Below the pieces are notes generated by a model. The model worked only from the letters and a program-made list of their open reading frames with translations, was not told where the DNA came from and searched no databases. Source: Acanthaster planci (lineage: Eukaryota > Echinodermata > Asteroidea > Valvatida > Acanthasteridae). From it: a stretch of DNA of 64,000 nt. The position numbers and the translations under genes are program-made. The stretch is taken from assembly GCF_001949145.1 (NCBI RefSeq), contig NW_019091405.1, forward strand, positions 1,601,641 through 1,665,640. Direction: 5' to 3'. This document shows, in pieces, positions 51,001 through 63,602 of this stretch; the first letter of the stretch is position 1, and every line of letters starts with the position of its first letter.

Positions 51001-54000
51001 CATCCATGTTTTGCTACAACATAGGGCATATGTTTGTTTCATACTTACGTTCTGGCCCCGCTATGCACACCCTGAATATATACGGGAATACACAATATAC
51101 CCATTCTGCCATTACCTTTACTACCACTACCACAATGTAACCATTGTGCATACCACAGTATTCTAGAAAGAGTAACATCGCTTTGTGTATTTCTTGATAG
51201 CCTGTATTAGACTTTACCAAGTCGTGCATGAATATTATTTCGCAAATAATTCCACCAAAAGTATTTAACCAAAAAACCTTTAAACCCACAGTAGGTTTTA
51301 AAAAATCTTGAACAATCTCACTCCTGATAAAAACAGATAAGCTGGCCAATCACCTGTTTGTCCTTGTCCTCCAGTGTGATGAAGCGCCCTCTATCGGGCA
51401 TGCATGGTAAGCTCTCCTTCTCGACACTGTCCAGCTTGTAATTGGCACTCCAGTAGGCCAGCTCCTCTGGGCTCAGATACTCACTGGATTTCTGCCTACT
51501 CTTAGCTGGGGGGGAGGGGAGTGGTAGATAGAACTGATCAGGGATGTAGTGGACAGAGTTGCCCTGCCTATTGCTCAGCGAGTTTTCATCCTATGAGAAA
51601 CTCAGCCAAGAGCTGATCCAAAGATATTCAGAGTGTTGACCTATTCTAAGCTTTTATAGCATAAATGTGACCCACTCTGTGAAAACAAGTCTTAAGTCGC
51701 CAGAGCCACTTTGAAGTAAAAATTCCTTTGGAATAGTTTGGCATAGTGAAAACCAATAGGAATCCACAGCATTTGTCACCATGGAGTATCCACTTTCATC
51801 AGGATGCCAAACTGAGGGGTACATCAAAAGAGAAATCTCAATTTGCTCTTTCTAATACAAATAAAAACTCAAAAAGTGGCTCTGGCGACTTAAGACTCAT
51901 TTTCACAGAGTGGGTCACAAATATCAAATATCTTAACATATTCCTGAGCTTGATTTAGTCTGGGATGACTTGTGATTGACATATTCATAACTTTCCTGGC
52001 TAGTTAGCTGACATGGTTGTTAACGCTTTATTGATTTTATAATTAAGACATTTAATGAAGTGGGGTATACAAGAAAGTACATGTATGTGACACTGAAACA
52101 AGTGCATTGTAAACGCTACTGACCCTCAAGTATTCAACTGGTACAGTTTACCTTTGGCAATGAAGGAGTCAAGTCTCGTCTCATTGTTGGCTCCAGTAGA
52201 GGATCTCCGCTTCGTGTCCTTACTTGTAAATGCCTTGACGGAGATGAACATCTGGTGGGGTTTAGGGTTGAGGCCCCGTGGCACCATGCGAGGGTTGTTG
52301 GGGTATAGCTGCAGGGACCGGGCGTTACCCTGCAGGGCCTTTACAATACCCTTCTTGCTATATTGGCTCCTGTCATAAACCTGAAGATGAGAAAGACTGC
52401 TTTTCAACCACTTGGCAAAATTAGTTTCTGACAAATACCCAACTTCTGAAAAAGCCAAGATGTACTGGCCAACTTCTCGAGTACATCCAAATGCCGCTAA
52501 TGCTGGCTCTAGAGAGCCATTTGCAACATATTCTAGTGACAGTAAAGATGTACAAATAAAACAAGGTGTGAGAGTGGGTAGTTAATTTTAGCTTTCCGAG
52601 ATAGTGGAAGTTGATGAACCAGTTTGTCAACTCCAAACACCTCGGGGAGCTAAAATCAATTATCCACTCAATACAGACCATGTTCTACAATACCTCATAC
52701 ATACTCTTTTGCTAATACAATTTCAGGCGACGTTTTAAATGTTTTCAACATGTATGATGTCAACTTCCATGTTGTAATGTGCAACTACAGCAGTGCTTGC
52801 ACTTGTGTACTTCACCCAGGCAACAGTTCCATTGATTGATTCCTGGAAATAGTTTAAAATGCTAGCCTATTGGACTTGTTTGCCAATGCCTAATTTGCAC
52901 ACCTAGTAAACAGCAACTCGCATTTGATAGTAAATGAAAAAATGAGAATTTAGCTGATGATTATGAATATGTACCAAGTACAGTAAATGGAATGGAATGG
53001 TATGGTATGGAACCACATTTGATCCATATGGTATGGCATGGTATGGAACCATTCCATCCATATGGTATGGAATGGTGCGGTATGGAACAGCACCTTGAGA
53101 CAAATCTTATGCACAAGGTTCAATCAAACCTTTGGAGACTCCGATCTTATCACACCTGTACACTTATGCTAATTGATGCAAACCAATGCAGCCCTGCCAT
53201 GTTCATTTTCTGACAAACATCCACAAGCTTTTTGAATTTTGGCAACAATGACCAACAAATCCTGACACCAATCATAATCACAACCGAACTAAAATGTTTA
53301 ATGAACAGTTGAAAAAAAATTCAATCCTTCCCAATTAATCCCCAAAGATGCATCACACTTCACTTCGTTGATCCAGAGACCAAAGAGGGTAACTTAGATC
53401 TGAATGTACGTTTGTACAGTAGAAAAACTTTTAGTTTTTAGTAGAAAAATGCCCATTTTTATGATAAAGTGCTGTTAAGGGTTCCTTCATTTCCCCCTCC
53501 TCCTACTCACTGCGGCCTCCTTGCCCTCAGTCACCAGCATGACGATGCGGCCTTGTCTCTTCCTTCCAGTCCTCCCCATCCTCTGCACCAGTCGGATGGG
53601 GCTCTTGTGGGCGTCGTAGCACACGATCAGGTCCACATCACCGATGTCCAGGCCTTCCTCCCCCACGCAGGTGCACACCAGTGTGTTGTAGCCGCCCTCC
53701 CGGAACTCCTTAACGACCTGTGTAATACGAGACGCGGGGTCAACTTTGCCACCATTCCTTTAGCTTGTGCATGAAGACCGCTAAACTATTGGTTGCCTCG
53801 CTCAAGGGTGTAAGCCTGCTGTTCATGTATTCATACTTTTTCAGAAAATCACTGGTAAAGTTTCCATCGTTTTGTTACTCAAAGCATTTTTAGTTGGGCC
53901 TTGAAATTCAACAACCATGTAAAAATCAGTGCATAGATCAAAAATACTTGTAAAATATAGGCAAAAAAAAGTATTATACATATACACAAATTGATGGTTC

Positions 54001-57000
54001 GTAGGATTAGAGGTATTTCAGATGCAATTGCTGTTGTACACAGAAAAAACTATCTGCTCTAACTGGAATCAACTCCCCATTGACAGAGAAGAGACAGGTT
54101 GGTGGAAAATTTCAACTTGACACAAGATGCACATGAAAAGACTGTGCATTTCAACAGAAACTGGTTGCGCCAAATGCTCATGAACCTGTGCAAAAAGCAG
54201 TGAGTTTCCACTGAAGGGGCATGATTCCTATGTATGAAGATGTCATCAATGCTCCTGCAGTACAACAAATGGAAACGCAAAGAGTGTTTTACACTGGTAC
54301 ACCATTCTCCTTGATTTGTCCTTGAGTGCTTTGTGTTTTTTGTGCTTATTGTAAATGTCATGTAGAGTCTGTAGTTTTTGTAGTCTACCAATTAAATAAA
54401 TGTTTTTTTCCTCATCTTTATCCCTCCTTTTGTAATTGTACAATTAAATGAAATAATACATGCATTGTAATTGATATCATGAAATATTTAATGTAATATA
54501 TAATATAATGTTGTAATGAAATTGATGTATGTTTTCTTTTTTATTGATTTTTATTTTGTAAATTCAAATGTCATTTGGCCTCTGGGCCGCAAAGTTTGAA
54601 TGTTGTTAAATAAACAATAATAAATAAATAACTAAATAATGCTTTAGATCCATTTAGACCCACCCTCAGCTGTTCCTTTTGGCTGATACCCTTGCTGGTC
54701 TTGCCTGTAGAGGCTTGCCCAACGAACCCCATGCAGCGCAGCAATGGCCTGTGTCTGTTCAGCATCTCGGCGATCTCGTTCACGCTGTCCCGGTACTGAG
54801 CGAAGATCATAACCCGCGTGCTCTGTGCTGCAGGCTGCGGCTGATGTTTACTTGTGGATGGCCCATTACTGCTCGGAGACTCTGCAACAAAGAGAAATGT
54901 TACTGTTACTTTTAATAAGCACTCTTATAATTAATCAATTTGTGATCATCAGGTGATCAAGAAAATTATAGAGGTGACTTTTTCTTTACATTCATGGCTA
55001 CAACGCAAACATGATTATTGTCAATAAGCCCTAATTTTAGATGTCCAGCAATGCAAAGTTATAAATTATCAAGATATCGATAACGTGAAGTCCAATGTTC
55101 ATGACTAGGATATTATGAGCTGAAAATTTTATACTAGGTTTTTGCCTTGATACAAGCATGCTTTGCTCGCACTGTACTCTCAGTGTAGTCTAGTAATTCA
55201 AAAAAAGTCAAGAGCTTGCTTGGGTGGGATTTGAACCAATGACTTCCTACTTGCTAGTGCAGACGTTTGGTTAGCTGGAAGTCATGGGTTCGATTCCCAC
55301 TCAAGCAAGCTTGTGATTTTTTTTACAACTCTCACACCATACAGAGAATAAAGTGTGCTTAATCTAACTTGGTGCAAACACTAAAGTAAAATTTACATCC
55401 CAAACATACGGCTAATATCATTGGCATCTTTATATGGAGTACCAAAATTTTCAACTTAATATTGACAACTGGTATACAGATATATTTACAATTCTAAAAT
55501 CTGACAAATAAAATACGTTAAAATTGACGATAAAATGATTTTTACACTATTAACTGTAAACCTGGGGTATTTCAGTTTTAATAGCGGAAGAGCAGTATTT
55601 TTGGCCCCCTCTGTCCTAGGCATCCTAAGGTGTTGAGTCATATTCTGCACCTTTATTGGCTGAAAACCGTCTAAAATGTTCCAGAACAATTTCTTGCAGT
55701 TTGGCCATCTTCGGGTGGCTGGTGACATACGGCTTCACCTCTCTGACTCTGGGTGTCCCTGTTATCAAAGCAGAATACATAGTTCATTTGACAAAGTATT
55801 CTGGAAGTATCCTGGAAGTATAGGAATTGAAACGTCAACAGGGAGATGGTGCGTAGGAGTCAGAAAGGAAAAGTTGGGAAGGGGTGCCAACTATATGCAG
55901 TCCAGTTGAAAATATTCCAGCAGAGAAATGAAAAGGACAGCTTGAAAAAAATTTGTTGATCCTTTTAGCGTGTGTGAGGAGAAAAGAGGAAGTGTCACGG
56001 CAGGCGGGGGGCAAAGCGCTGTAAGAAAATAAACAGTGAATGGGTAGTGCCCCCTGGGAGATAACAGATGCATGAAGTAATGCTCTTTGAGTGTGTCAAA
56101 GGCAGAAGATGTGAACATTCTGAATTTGAAATTGGGTCTGATAAAAGTGTTGTTATTTCTGGATGCAAGATAGCATCACTCTGACTACTACCTGGTACTG
56201 AGAAAAGTCCGCTTTGATTGGCCGCCGCCTCCTCCTCTCCAAATTTATCCCTCAGGGTGTCCATCAGTTGGACAAACTCTGCATTTCTCAGTAGTTCCTG
56301 GCGGGTGCGGGAGAAGCCTTTGTCGCCATCCACAGTACTCTGGAGGAAGCTGAAGAGTGAGCGAAGGCCATGCTGAAGAAGCAACTCGAAGCCATGGTAG
56401 AGGCTGATGCAAAGGGCAAAGTCACCCTCAACCACACCCCGGGACTGTTGGAGGGAGCATCAAAGAGTGGATATACTCCAAGCAAAGTACTTTAATAGCA
56501 CAAGACTAAAAGGCCATCGGAGAATTAAGAATTACCCAAAAACTGGAATTCCCCAAACCCAAGAATCTGAAGAACATGGAAGACTTACTGTATGCTCGTA
56601 TTTGATGTCCTAATATTTATGTTATCAAGATGCTAGTGGCTGTAATGAAGAGATGCTTCTGTCAAACACCATTTAGACGATTATCAGACTTATTAATTGA
56701 AGATCACAGTATTTGAGTTAAGTGTGCTGACAGGGGGGACACCGCGAATCCAAACCTTTTCCAACATTCAGATCCACTCAAACACTGCTAGAGCAAGAAC
56801 ACAGAATGCTTCGCAGGAGGTACCACCTTGACCCTGCAACTGACCTTTCAGTGTGTCACCCTTACCCTTGAACTTACCTTGACCTGAGGGGGTGGATCTT
56901 GGCGAAAGGCATCCCTGGACTGTAGGATCTGAAACTTGGTTAGACTGGTTGGGTCTTTGTTATACAGCACTCCGCAGCGCGTCAGCCGACCCACATACAC

Positions 57001-60000
57001 ACTCAGAATCTGTGATGGAGAAAAAAACAAGCGGATGAAATCTTGTCATGGCCTGTGCACTGGTACTGGACATTTTCTGTTTGATGGTTGGGTCAGGCAT
57101 CTTCTCAGCAATTACTTTAGTCCAGGGAAATGCATGTTTACTGAACATATCATCACAAGGAATCACATTACTGAAACAGACATGCGTGGCTCCACAATAA
57201 CTTAATGCCGGGTAAAAGTTGTGAAATGTACATGGATATGTGCCTTGTGCATTGCTAAGCATTTTTTAGCAGAAATTCCCTGCCCTGTGTAAGACACGGC
57301 TCTCTATATATATGACTGACATGGAGAATCTATAGTGACGGCAAAGGTATTTCTATTAGACTTTTGACATCAAAATAAGGTGATAAACAGAGAGAAAAGA
57401 AGATAAATTACTGCCAATTTTTACAATGATTACACATACCCTCAGGTACTGATCACGGACAGACTTGAGCTCTTCATCAAGAGGGACGATGACTTTCTCA
57501 ACCTTCCGTTCATGGACGTAGCGTTGGATGTCAATAGAATCTTCAGAGCGTATCTCAATATGAGAGATGAGAAGGTTCGTGATGACCTGTTGAATGGCCT
57601 GCGGTGGGAACAAGAGTCGTACAACAAACAGGGAAAGTGATTTACGGATGCACCACATGTAGAAAACACTAATGCCTGGTTTCTGTAAGGCTGTAATGAT
57701 TGTAGATGGCACGCGAGATGTCAAGGTGTAAAAAGTCACAGAAGAGGTGGTGTAATTATGACAATATTCAGGCAAATAAGTGAAACAAAACTGCATCTAT
57801 CACTCTGCAAATGTTCATACACAATGCATTTTTTTGACTGGTTATACACTATCTTGGAGCTAAAGTGGCACTTCAATTTGACATATTTACTGAGATTATC
57901 AATAATTTCTGTTTCATATCTTACTCAAAAGGAAACAAATGGTTCCAATACATGATACTGAAGTGAAAGGGATATCATAGTATGGCTGGCAAGATAGAAT
58001 GCTTGTTTACATATATATGGATGGACTTATTCTGGGGAATTGATTTAAACAGCTGGCAAAACATGATCCAATTTTACAAACTGAGAACATTCATGATAAA
58101 ACATTTCTGTACATTTGTGTATCATCGGGATATGTTTAACGATGCTGTCTCTTTACACTGCTGTTAAAATAGGCTTCAAAGGAACAGGGGTGTTAAACTT
58201 TACCTTTTGGTTCGTATGTTCTCATGCTCATTAGAACAAAGCTTGGCTAAATTCACTGCCGTAGAAAGTAACTGCACTGAAAATTGCTGGCTAAAACCCA
58301 ATGACCGATTCAAGACTCCCTTTCAGAATCTGATCACTTAAGATTGATCCACGTGATTGCGAAGGACTTCTGAAATTCTAGGATGTCATACCTTGAGGTC
58401 GCTACCTGGAGTAGCACTTAGAGCCAACACTCTGAATTCACTGGAATAATTAGATAACTCCCGCACAACCTACAGCAAAGACAATGACAATTTCAAGAAT
58501 TCCAAAGTCTGTGATTCTACCATCTGTAAAGAAAATCATCACACTGCAGGATAGACCTCCATTCCAAGCTCCTTGATTGTGGCTTCCTTGAGAAACGGCT
58601 GTCAGATGGAATACCATGCATGCTGCTTACAGCTGAATTACACCAGTTTAACATGCTTGCTGCAAAAAGACTTGTTCACAGCTGATGTCAACTACACTGC
58701 CCTAGCATTCACGCTGCTTGCGACTAGTTTACAGCTTCGTGCACACTGCTTATGACTGATTCAGTCAGCACGTAGCCTGCCCGCTAATGAGCCTTATTGG
58801 CAATTCCATTGGCATGTGACAACGCTCTCGTGAGCGCAGGTGATTTTGCAAGTAGAAACAAGATTACAGTGGTATTCCTTTCAAGCAACAGGAAAGCTAA
58901 TTTTCTTTCATTGGGCAAACATGGCATGATGAGGAGAATCTTGATGATTCACACTTCCTATGAAGTCAAGTTTTTGTAGTTTTTGATAATTTTTTGACGA
59001 TTTATAAGAAAACAAACTTTGCTTCATGATCGTTCAAGAATCGTAGGGCCTTGTTTCATTAAAAAGCATCTGACTGTTTTGCAAAAAGTATACAAAATTC
59101 AAGCTTGAAATTCTTCCCAGAAAGGACTAAATTTCCGTTTGATACCCAAATGTTCCCTGCCAGAGTAATTGGCATGGTGTTTTTCTCTCCTCAAAATTCA
59201 AGCAAATTTCCAATTATTACGGGTTGATTTTGCAAACGTGTGATGTCATGCACGGTTAGTCAACTACACTGGCATAATTCACTTAGCTGATCATTACTGC
59301 TAGACCCTTCTCTTACCTGGCAGTAAGCATGGTTTCCTAGTGCCTTATGGGCCTCGTCTACCACCAGACATTTGACCAGCTGCGTCGGACAGGCCCTACG
59401 ACTCAGGTCATTCATCAAGACCTGGGGAGTCAGGAAGAATACACGGCACTTGTGCCACGCCTTCTTGCGCTCCGCTGGAGGCATATTGCCTAGAACAGCA
59501 AAAAAGAAGTAAATAAATGCACTGACTTCTTTGGTATCTCACATTCTTCTGAATTACAACTGACATCTTCTATAAACAGAAACATTGTGAGACAACAACA
59601 GAGGAATATTTTCATGCATGAGAAAGACAACATCAAACAAACATCCAACCAAAAAGCTGAAGATTCTTAGAGAACTCCAGACACTGATAATATGAAGGAG
59701 GAAATATTCCGAGAAAGCAAGTAGAGACCCATTCCCGAAACATCTTAAAGCAGCAATCATTTTTAGTTGATGTGTTTAGAGGTTATGATGTGTCCTATAA
59801 AAGTATATACATGTAAATACTGCACATGTGCAAGAATTGGCTGTTACCACATTAAGTCATTACCGAGTTATCTGCAGTAAAAATGTATAAAGTGAAATCA
59901 AAAGAGTTTTAACGTAAACTTTTTGAATTGAGATTCACTACCAGTCATCTCGGCCATATCTGACTGTTGAATGCCCATCACGTTGTGGCAGGCCTCGATT

Positions 60001-60651
60001 TGTTGAGCGACCAAGGGTTTGGTAGGAGCCATGAAAACCACCCTGCCTTCCGGGTACCAGCGATAGAAGTTATACATGACCACAGCCGCCACGAATGTCT
60101 TGCCCAACCCTGTTGGCAGTGACACCATGGTGTTCTTGAATAGCGCCTGCTGCACGATGTTGTACTGGTAGTCCCGGACGGGAAGATTGGTCGGGTAGAT
60201 CCAGATCTCCCCGGCGGAGGCGTCGAATCCTGGAAGGTCCTCCGGCTGCGTTGCTCTGGGAATGGGCTGCTCCTGTGGGGACAAGACAGCCACTGTGGCA
60301 TTGTGCTGGCTTCTGTCTGGCTTGGAATTTGCAACAGCACTGTCCTTCTCATCAGCCGGATGGGAAAGTGTTGTCTCTTCCCAGTCTTCAAAAGCGGCTA
60401 AGAGGAGGTCATCTTCCAAGTTTTCAGTGATGTTCTCCTGGTTGACGGCCTTCTGGCCCATAGCTGGTTGAGACATATCATCCCCTGGATACCCAAATGA
60501 AATTTTAAGACATCAGGAAAGGCTTTCTGACTAATCAAACATCACTGTGCAGTTTCCTATAATAATGAAAATTACGTAAATATATAGTAGCAAACATCAT
60601 GTGGTTTTAGAACACCAAACTGATAAATAAACCTGACTTAAAGCTAACCAT
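36059..60651 (-). CDS. FANCM: Fanconi anemia group M protein, FANCM (DEAH DNA translocase), 24 exons
   Basis: Twenty-four minus-strand exons join in frame to 8,001 nt, about 2,666 residues. FANCM remodels stalled replication forks and D-loops, anchors the Fanconi core complex and recruits the BLM-TOP3A-RMI dissolvasome. Exons: 60651-60633, 60484-59942, 59489-59317, 58469-58392, 57598-57440, 57009-56878, 56444-56192, 55758-55651, 54881-54664, 53717-53511, 52380-52152, 51505-51354, 50031-47076, 46247-46078, 45440-45326, 44805-44717, 43921-43738, 42890-41383, 40753-40570, 39922-39790, 38927-38848, 37787-37690, 36895-36801, 36176-36059. The order of domains matches vertebrate FANCM throughout. 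The start at 60651 (gccaacATGg, strong Kozak) is preferred over an in-frame ATG at 60476; this first exon is the least certain part. Human FANCM is about 2,050 residues, and the excess lies mostly in the giant exon and a Gln-rich insert. No stop or frameshift was found. Confidence 0.96.
37230..37505 (-). repeat. tRNA-derived SINE in FANCM intron 22
   Basis: Read on the minus strand it starts gctgtggcatggtggttaag (A-box-like), followed about 40 bp on by GGTTCGAATCC (perfect B box). The body gggcaaggcacttt...ccaggagtaatcaggtacc is typical of animal tRNA-SINEs. It lies in the same orientation as FANCM. Confidence 0.75.
38385..38705 (+). repeat. Dispersed repeat copy 2 (pair with 29490-29810)
   Basis: Same family and orientation as 29490-29810, with shared blocks such as aaacagtataccac and acagcaccgctgca. 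It lies in FANCM intron 21. No terminal inverted repeats or coding capacity were seen. Confidence 0.7.
41383..46247 (-). other. FANCM: FANCM exons 14-18: acidic/basic linker and glutamine-rich insert
   Basis: Exons 14 and 15 each carry an acidic run followed by a basic LIR-(P)RKRR/KKRR cluster. Exon 16 has two phase-0 donors (44717 and 44759). Exon 17 holds [13 protein letters not shown] and exon 18 begins with HAVYMQSVH and [19 protein letters not shown]. Both match conserved blocks of vertebrate FANCM. Exon 18 then has a Glu/Lys coiled segment ([16 protein letters not shown]) and a Gln-rich run (about 41668-41900) that I do not recall from vertebrate FANCM. Confidence 0.88.
43214..43626. 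mobile_element. MITE-like element with ~35-bp terminal inverted repeats
   Basis: The left end (gaccatttagacctggttt and onward, 43214-43251) and right end (reverse complement, 43589-43626) match over about 35 bp with few mismatches (core GACCATTTAGACC-GGTTTGAAAAGG). The ~410-bp interior has no long frame. It sits in FANCM intron 17. Structure suggests a non-autonomous DNA transposon. Confidence 0.7.
47076..50031 (-). other. FANCM: FANCM giant exon 13: MM1 region and candidate RMI-binding motifs
   Basis: A single 2,956-bp exon encoding about 985 mostly disordered residues. It starts with an MM1-like segment ([10 protein letters not shown], then [12 protein letters not shown], then YLDPDDIRP), which in human FANCM contacts FANCF of the core complex. 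Further in are two FDL-type acidic motifs at about 48526-48552 and 47880-47915. These resemble the human MM2 peptide that binds RMI1-RMI2. The rest is rich in Ser, Lys, Asp and Glu with several basic clusters. The exon donor is GCAG|gtgcat. Confidence 0.88.
50280..50410. repeat. TACATG/ACATGT-rich simple sequence
   Basis: Alternating words such as tgtacatgtatatgtacatg recur through this stretch in FANCM intron 12. Similar short runs are at 23173, 23385, 25450 and elsewhere. They appear to be a genome-wide compositional feature. Confidence 0.5.
51666..51919. mobile_element. 254-bp MITE with ~47-bp terminal inverted repeats
   Basis: The ends read TGTGACCCACTCTGTGAAAA inward and are matched by the reverse complement at 51873-51919. 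About 45 of 47 bases agree over the full TIR. The interior is AT-rich and noncoding. Inserted in FANCM intron 11. Likely a non-autonomous DNA transposon; the superfamily is not determined. Confidence 0.85.
52984..53092. repeat. Minisatellite-like TGGAA/TGGTA tract
   Basis: About 2.5 imperfect copies of a ~38-bp unit built from tggtatggaacca and ccatatggtatgg. It lies in FANCM intron 10. Confidence 0.7.
55212..55314. repeat. tRNA-like palindrome in FANCM intron 8
   Basis: Arms 55212-55247 and 55277-55314 are inverted repeats. Each contains a T-arm/B-box-like word: GGTTCGATTCC on the plus strand and GGTTCAAATCC on the minus strand. The 29-bp centre ends ggttagct. Both arms end in gcttgcttg. 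No complete tRNA cloverleaf is present on either strand. Confidence 0.65.
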
Positions 60652-62474
60652 GTTGGCGTCATCAGAATCTTGTTGTGGAGAAATCCTGGAGATCAGAATG
60701 CCTTGAAGTTACTTTACACGGGCATAAGGTATTAAATGATGTGTTTGAAGTAAACAAAAAGTCTCCCACTAAGTTACTGCAGCTGGCAAATTTTGAATAA
60801 TTAGCCAGCCACAATTTTAGTTTCATGAACATTGTTTGCAACCTGTGATCTTGATGTGGCACTTGTACAATTTTATTTACTGACTGCTCAGGATAACAGT
60901 AAACTCAGGGTTCCAAATGGCGATTTTTAACCAGTAGCCAAATGTCTCAGTTCAATGCGCATTTTGCCAGCCAGTAACATTTTGAAGCTACATGTATGGT
61001 GAATACAATTTGTTTCTCACTGATTGGATCAGAAGACTAGAGCCGAAATTTAAAATTATTGGTGACCGACAGCTTCAACCCCTAAAGTGGCTATAGCCAC
61101 CAGCCAATGCCCACTGTGGCTTCCACAGGGGCATGTGCTTTTGCCAGCCATAGCTCTGACCTCTACAGGCAGCCATTACACTCTCAAGTCATATACGCAC
61201 ATGAGTCCAGAAATTTCCAGACAGTGAGCGTTTACTATCAGCTTTGGAGGTGACGAGGCCAGCCAGAACTCAAAGAGTAATTTAAGGCCGGTTCGAGGCC
61301 ATCCGTTTGGAGTCAATTCTCTCATTTTAAAATTTTTTTCCCCCAAATTTTATCACGACACGGAACATTTACTCGCGCATGCATGTGCATAGATCATTTT
61401 TGTGTACAAACATGTGGCATGGTACCTAGACTCTCTAATGACGTGATGCAGCTAAATAGTTTTGTATGCCCAGGGTACATTCTTATTTTCATTGACTGGC
61501 ACACGAAAAGGATACACATAGCTTTTGTGTTGTCTGAATTACGCTACATGTACTCATTGAAGGCACACCGTGATTTTCCGAATGACAGGCAGTAGGCACG
61601 CACGTGCGATGGCTGGTCAACATGCCAATTTGCGCGTACTAGCTTTGCATGTGCCACAGTGCACTGGGTGGGGTGGACATGAAAGTTAAATGCCATGTGT
61701 GTTCCATGTTTAGTGTGTTTTCAAGATCAATTACATGTACAGTTATTTGTGTCATTCTTCAGCTCTACATTCTAAGACAAGTTCAGTTAGAGAGTGTAGC
61801 TCTATGGAAGGTGTAACCTAAGCTTCTTCTCCGAAAATTTCTAGGAAAGAAATTTTGGCCAGATTTCCGATTCGCACTTTGACATTTTTAAACAGTTTGT
61901 CAAAAATCATGGCAGCCAAAAAAAATTGACAAAAATGTAAAGGGCGATAGGTCACTCACTAAGTGTGATTCCTAATACATTTTTTAAACTCAAACAGTCA
62001 TATAAACTTTTGCATCTTATATCTGTTTAATCAAAATGACTTGTAGAGTTTCTGTTTGTTTATAAGTAGCCAAAAACTGAATGCCCGATTTTTCCTAGTT
62101 TTGGATCGCACATTATTTGCACACAAATACATTGCAAACTCAACTACAAGGAAGCAGCATAAATGCATGTGACGTAATGGGTTTGTTAACTGTGCAGTGC
62201 GGGAGATAGTATTGTTCATAGCTTGCCGCACGGCTGAAAAAGTTGAGTCAAAAGTTCTACTTTTTAATTCATTGGAATTCTTATTTATGAAAAATATTTT
62301 CTTTCAATCAAGAAATTCTTTATTAAAAAATCAGCTTGTTAAATGGTTCTGGCTGCAAAATGAATTTATCGTATGGTTACTTTTTATTCATGCAAGTTTT
62401 TGTTGCGATCCGGAAACCGATTTAGAATTGGGTATATTGTCATGTACCGGTACAACAGTTTTATGTATGTGTGT

Positions 62475-62590
62475 AATAACTGGCCTTGGCTTCGGAGACT
62501 GTGACCTCGGCCTTGGCCTCGAATGAAAGCAATGCAGTCTTGGCCCCGGACTCAGACTTGGCCTTGCAGGTTTTGGACTCGACTCCAACA
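62475..62590. repeat. Low-complexity hexamer tract (cttggc/ctcgga type)
   Basis: Imperfect tandem repeats of ccttgg / cctcgg / gactc-type words, producing Ser/Pro/Arg-rich frames on one strand and Ala/Ser/Leu-rich frames on the other. These frames are best explained by the repeat, not by a gene. Confidence 0.6.
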
Positions 62591-63602
62591 CTGCTTACCA
62601 TTTCCTCTACTGGGGCTTTGTCTTCTTGGTCCACTGATGAAGTGGTGAAACAGGGTTTGCTGTTTGCTCATCGCTTCAAGTTTCCTCTCCGGGTTTGCAG
62701 TTGGAATTTCTTATTGGGAAAAACAGGTCTCTGATCCACTTGGACTTTTCGTTGAGGACGGTCACTGGCTTCTCTCTCTGCCTGTGGGGTGCACACACAC
62801 AACAATGTTGAGATATGAAAGCGACAAGAAAGTGGAATGCACCAGGCACAATTGAGCCTAAAACACACGACAATGTTTACATTAAAGGGAAGAGTTTCAC
62901 ATACTAAGGACAACACAAAGAAGTTAAGACAGGTTCTGTCTTCTTTTTTGCACCAGTTGAGTGCATTGGAAACAGAAACCAAACCAGTCTACGTGAATGG
63001 ATCTCAGACTTTATTTCCCTCTTCAAAAACAATACTCCAAGGGTATGAATATACCAAAAAGAAAACAAATCACGTTTAGAAAGTAAACATGCCATCCAAA
63101 AAAAAGAAGAAAAAAATCCCATCATGAGCGGGCTCAAACCTGGTACATCCAGATTCCACAGAGCGGCATGGGTATTGATTGCATCATCGCAATGCCATGA
63201 TGAAATAGGGAAATCAAAATGTTATAAGTTATACAGATTGGGAATCATAATTGTGCAATGGTGTAACTTTAGAATTTGGAAGTTGTGTTACAATTACCAT
63301 AACAATAGCCATTTCGTTTTCCCCACAGTGGAATATCAGCCATCAGTAGGCAATGACACATCTTAAGTAGTCAAATTTAATAATATTGAAGCATTAGTTA
63401 ATTTACTTTAAAAATAGAGAGCTCAATTGCAGAAAACCCCGCCACCCCGTACGATCAACCTCATAGAGTCATAGCCAGGTACAGAGGGATTTTCACCTTG
63501 TACCCACGTGACCAGGGGTCGTTTTTTAGAGTGGCGGGGTATTCTTCAATTATTCCAAATAGAGGACTAATATTAGGCCATATATTCTAACTTAAAATTT
63601 TT

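Larger units (their letters stand above)
51354..60484 (-). other. FANCM: FANCM exons 2-12: SF2 helicase/translocase module
   Basis: An acidic N-terminus ([17 protein letters not shown]) leads to [14 protein letters not shown]. Then come Walker A PTGLGKTF (about residues 130-137), DEAH in [10 protein letters not shown] (about 232-235), LSATPG, and the FANCM-specific insert with [12 protein letters not shown]. The C-terminal lobe has [23 protein letters not shown] and [10 protein letters not shown] (about 606-615). All nucleotide-binding and hydrolysis motifs are intact, so ATP-driven branch migration is expected. The short PIP-like RTLFQTWG start of human FANCM is not seen. Exon 12 most likely begins at 51505, after a long pyrimidine tract, which keeps the phase. 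Confidence 0.93.

Noticed and set aside
51506-51593. Upstream extension of FANCM exon 12 starting at catag|GATGAA
   Set aside because: The frame is open and begins after an AG, but exon 11 ends in phase 1 while this start needs phase 0. The acceptor at 51506-51507, after a long pyrimidine tract, keeps phase, so this stretch is intron.
62486-62734. Plus-strand 82-residue frame (Ala/Ser/Leu-rich)
   Set aside because: Explained by the hexamer low-complexity tract. No start context or homology is visible.
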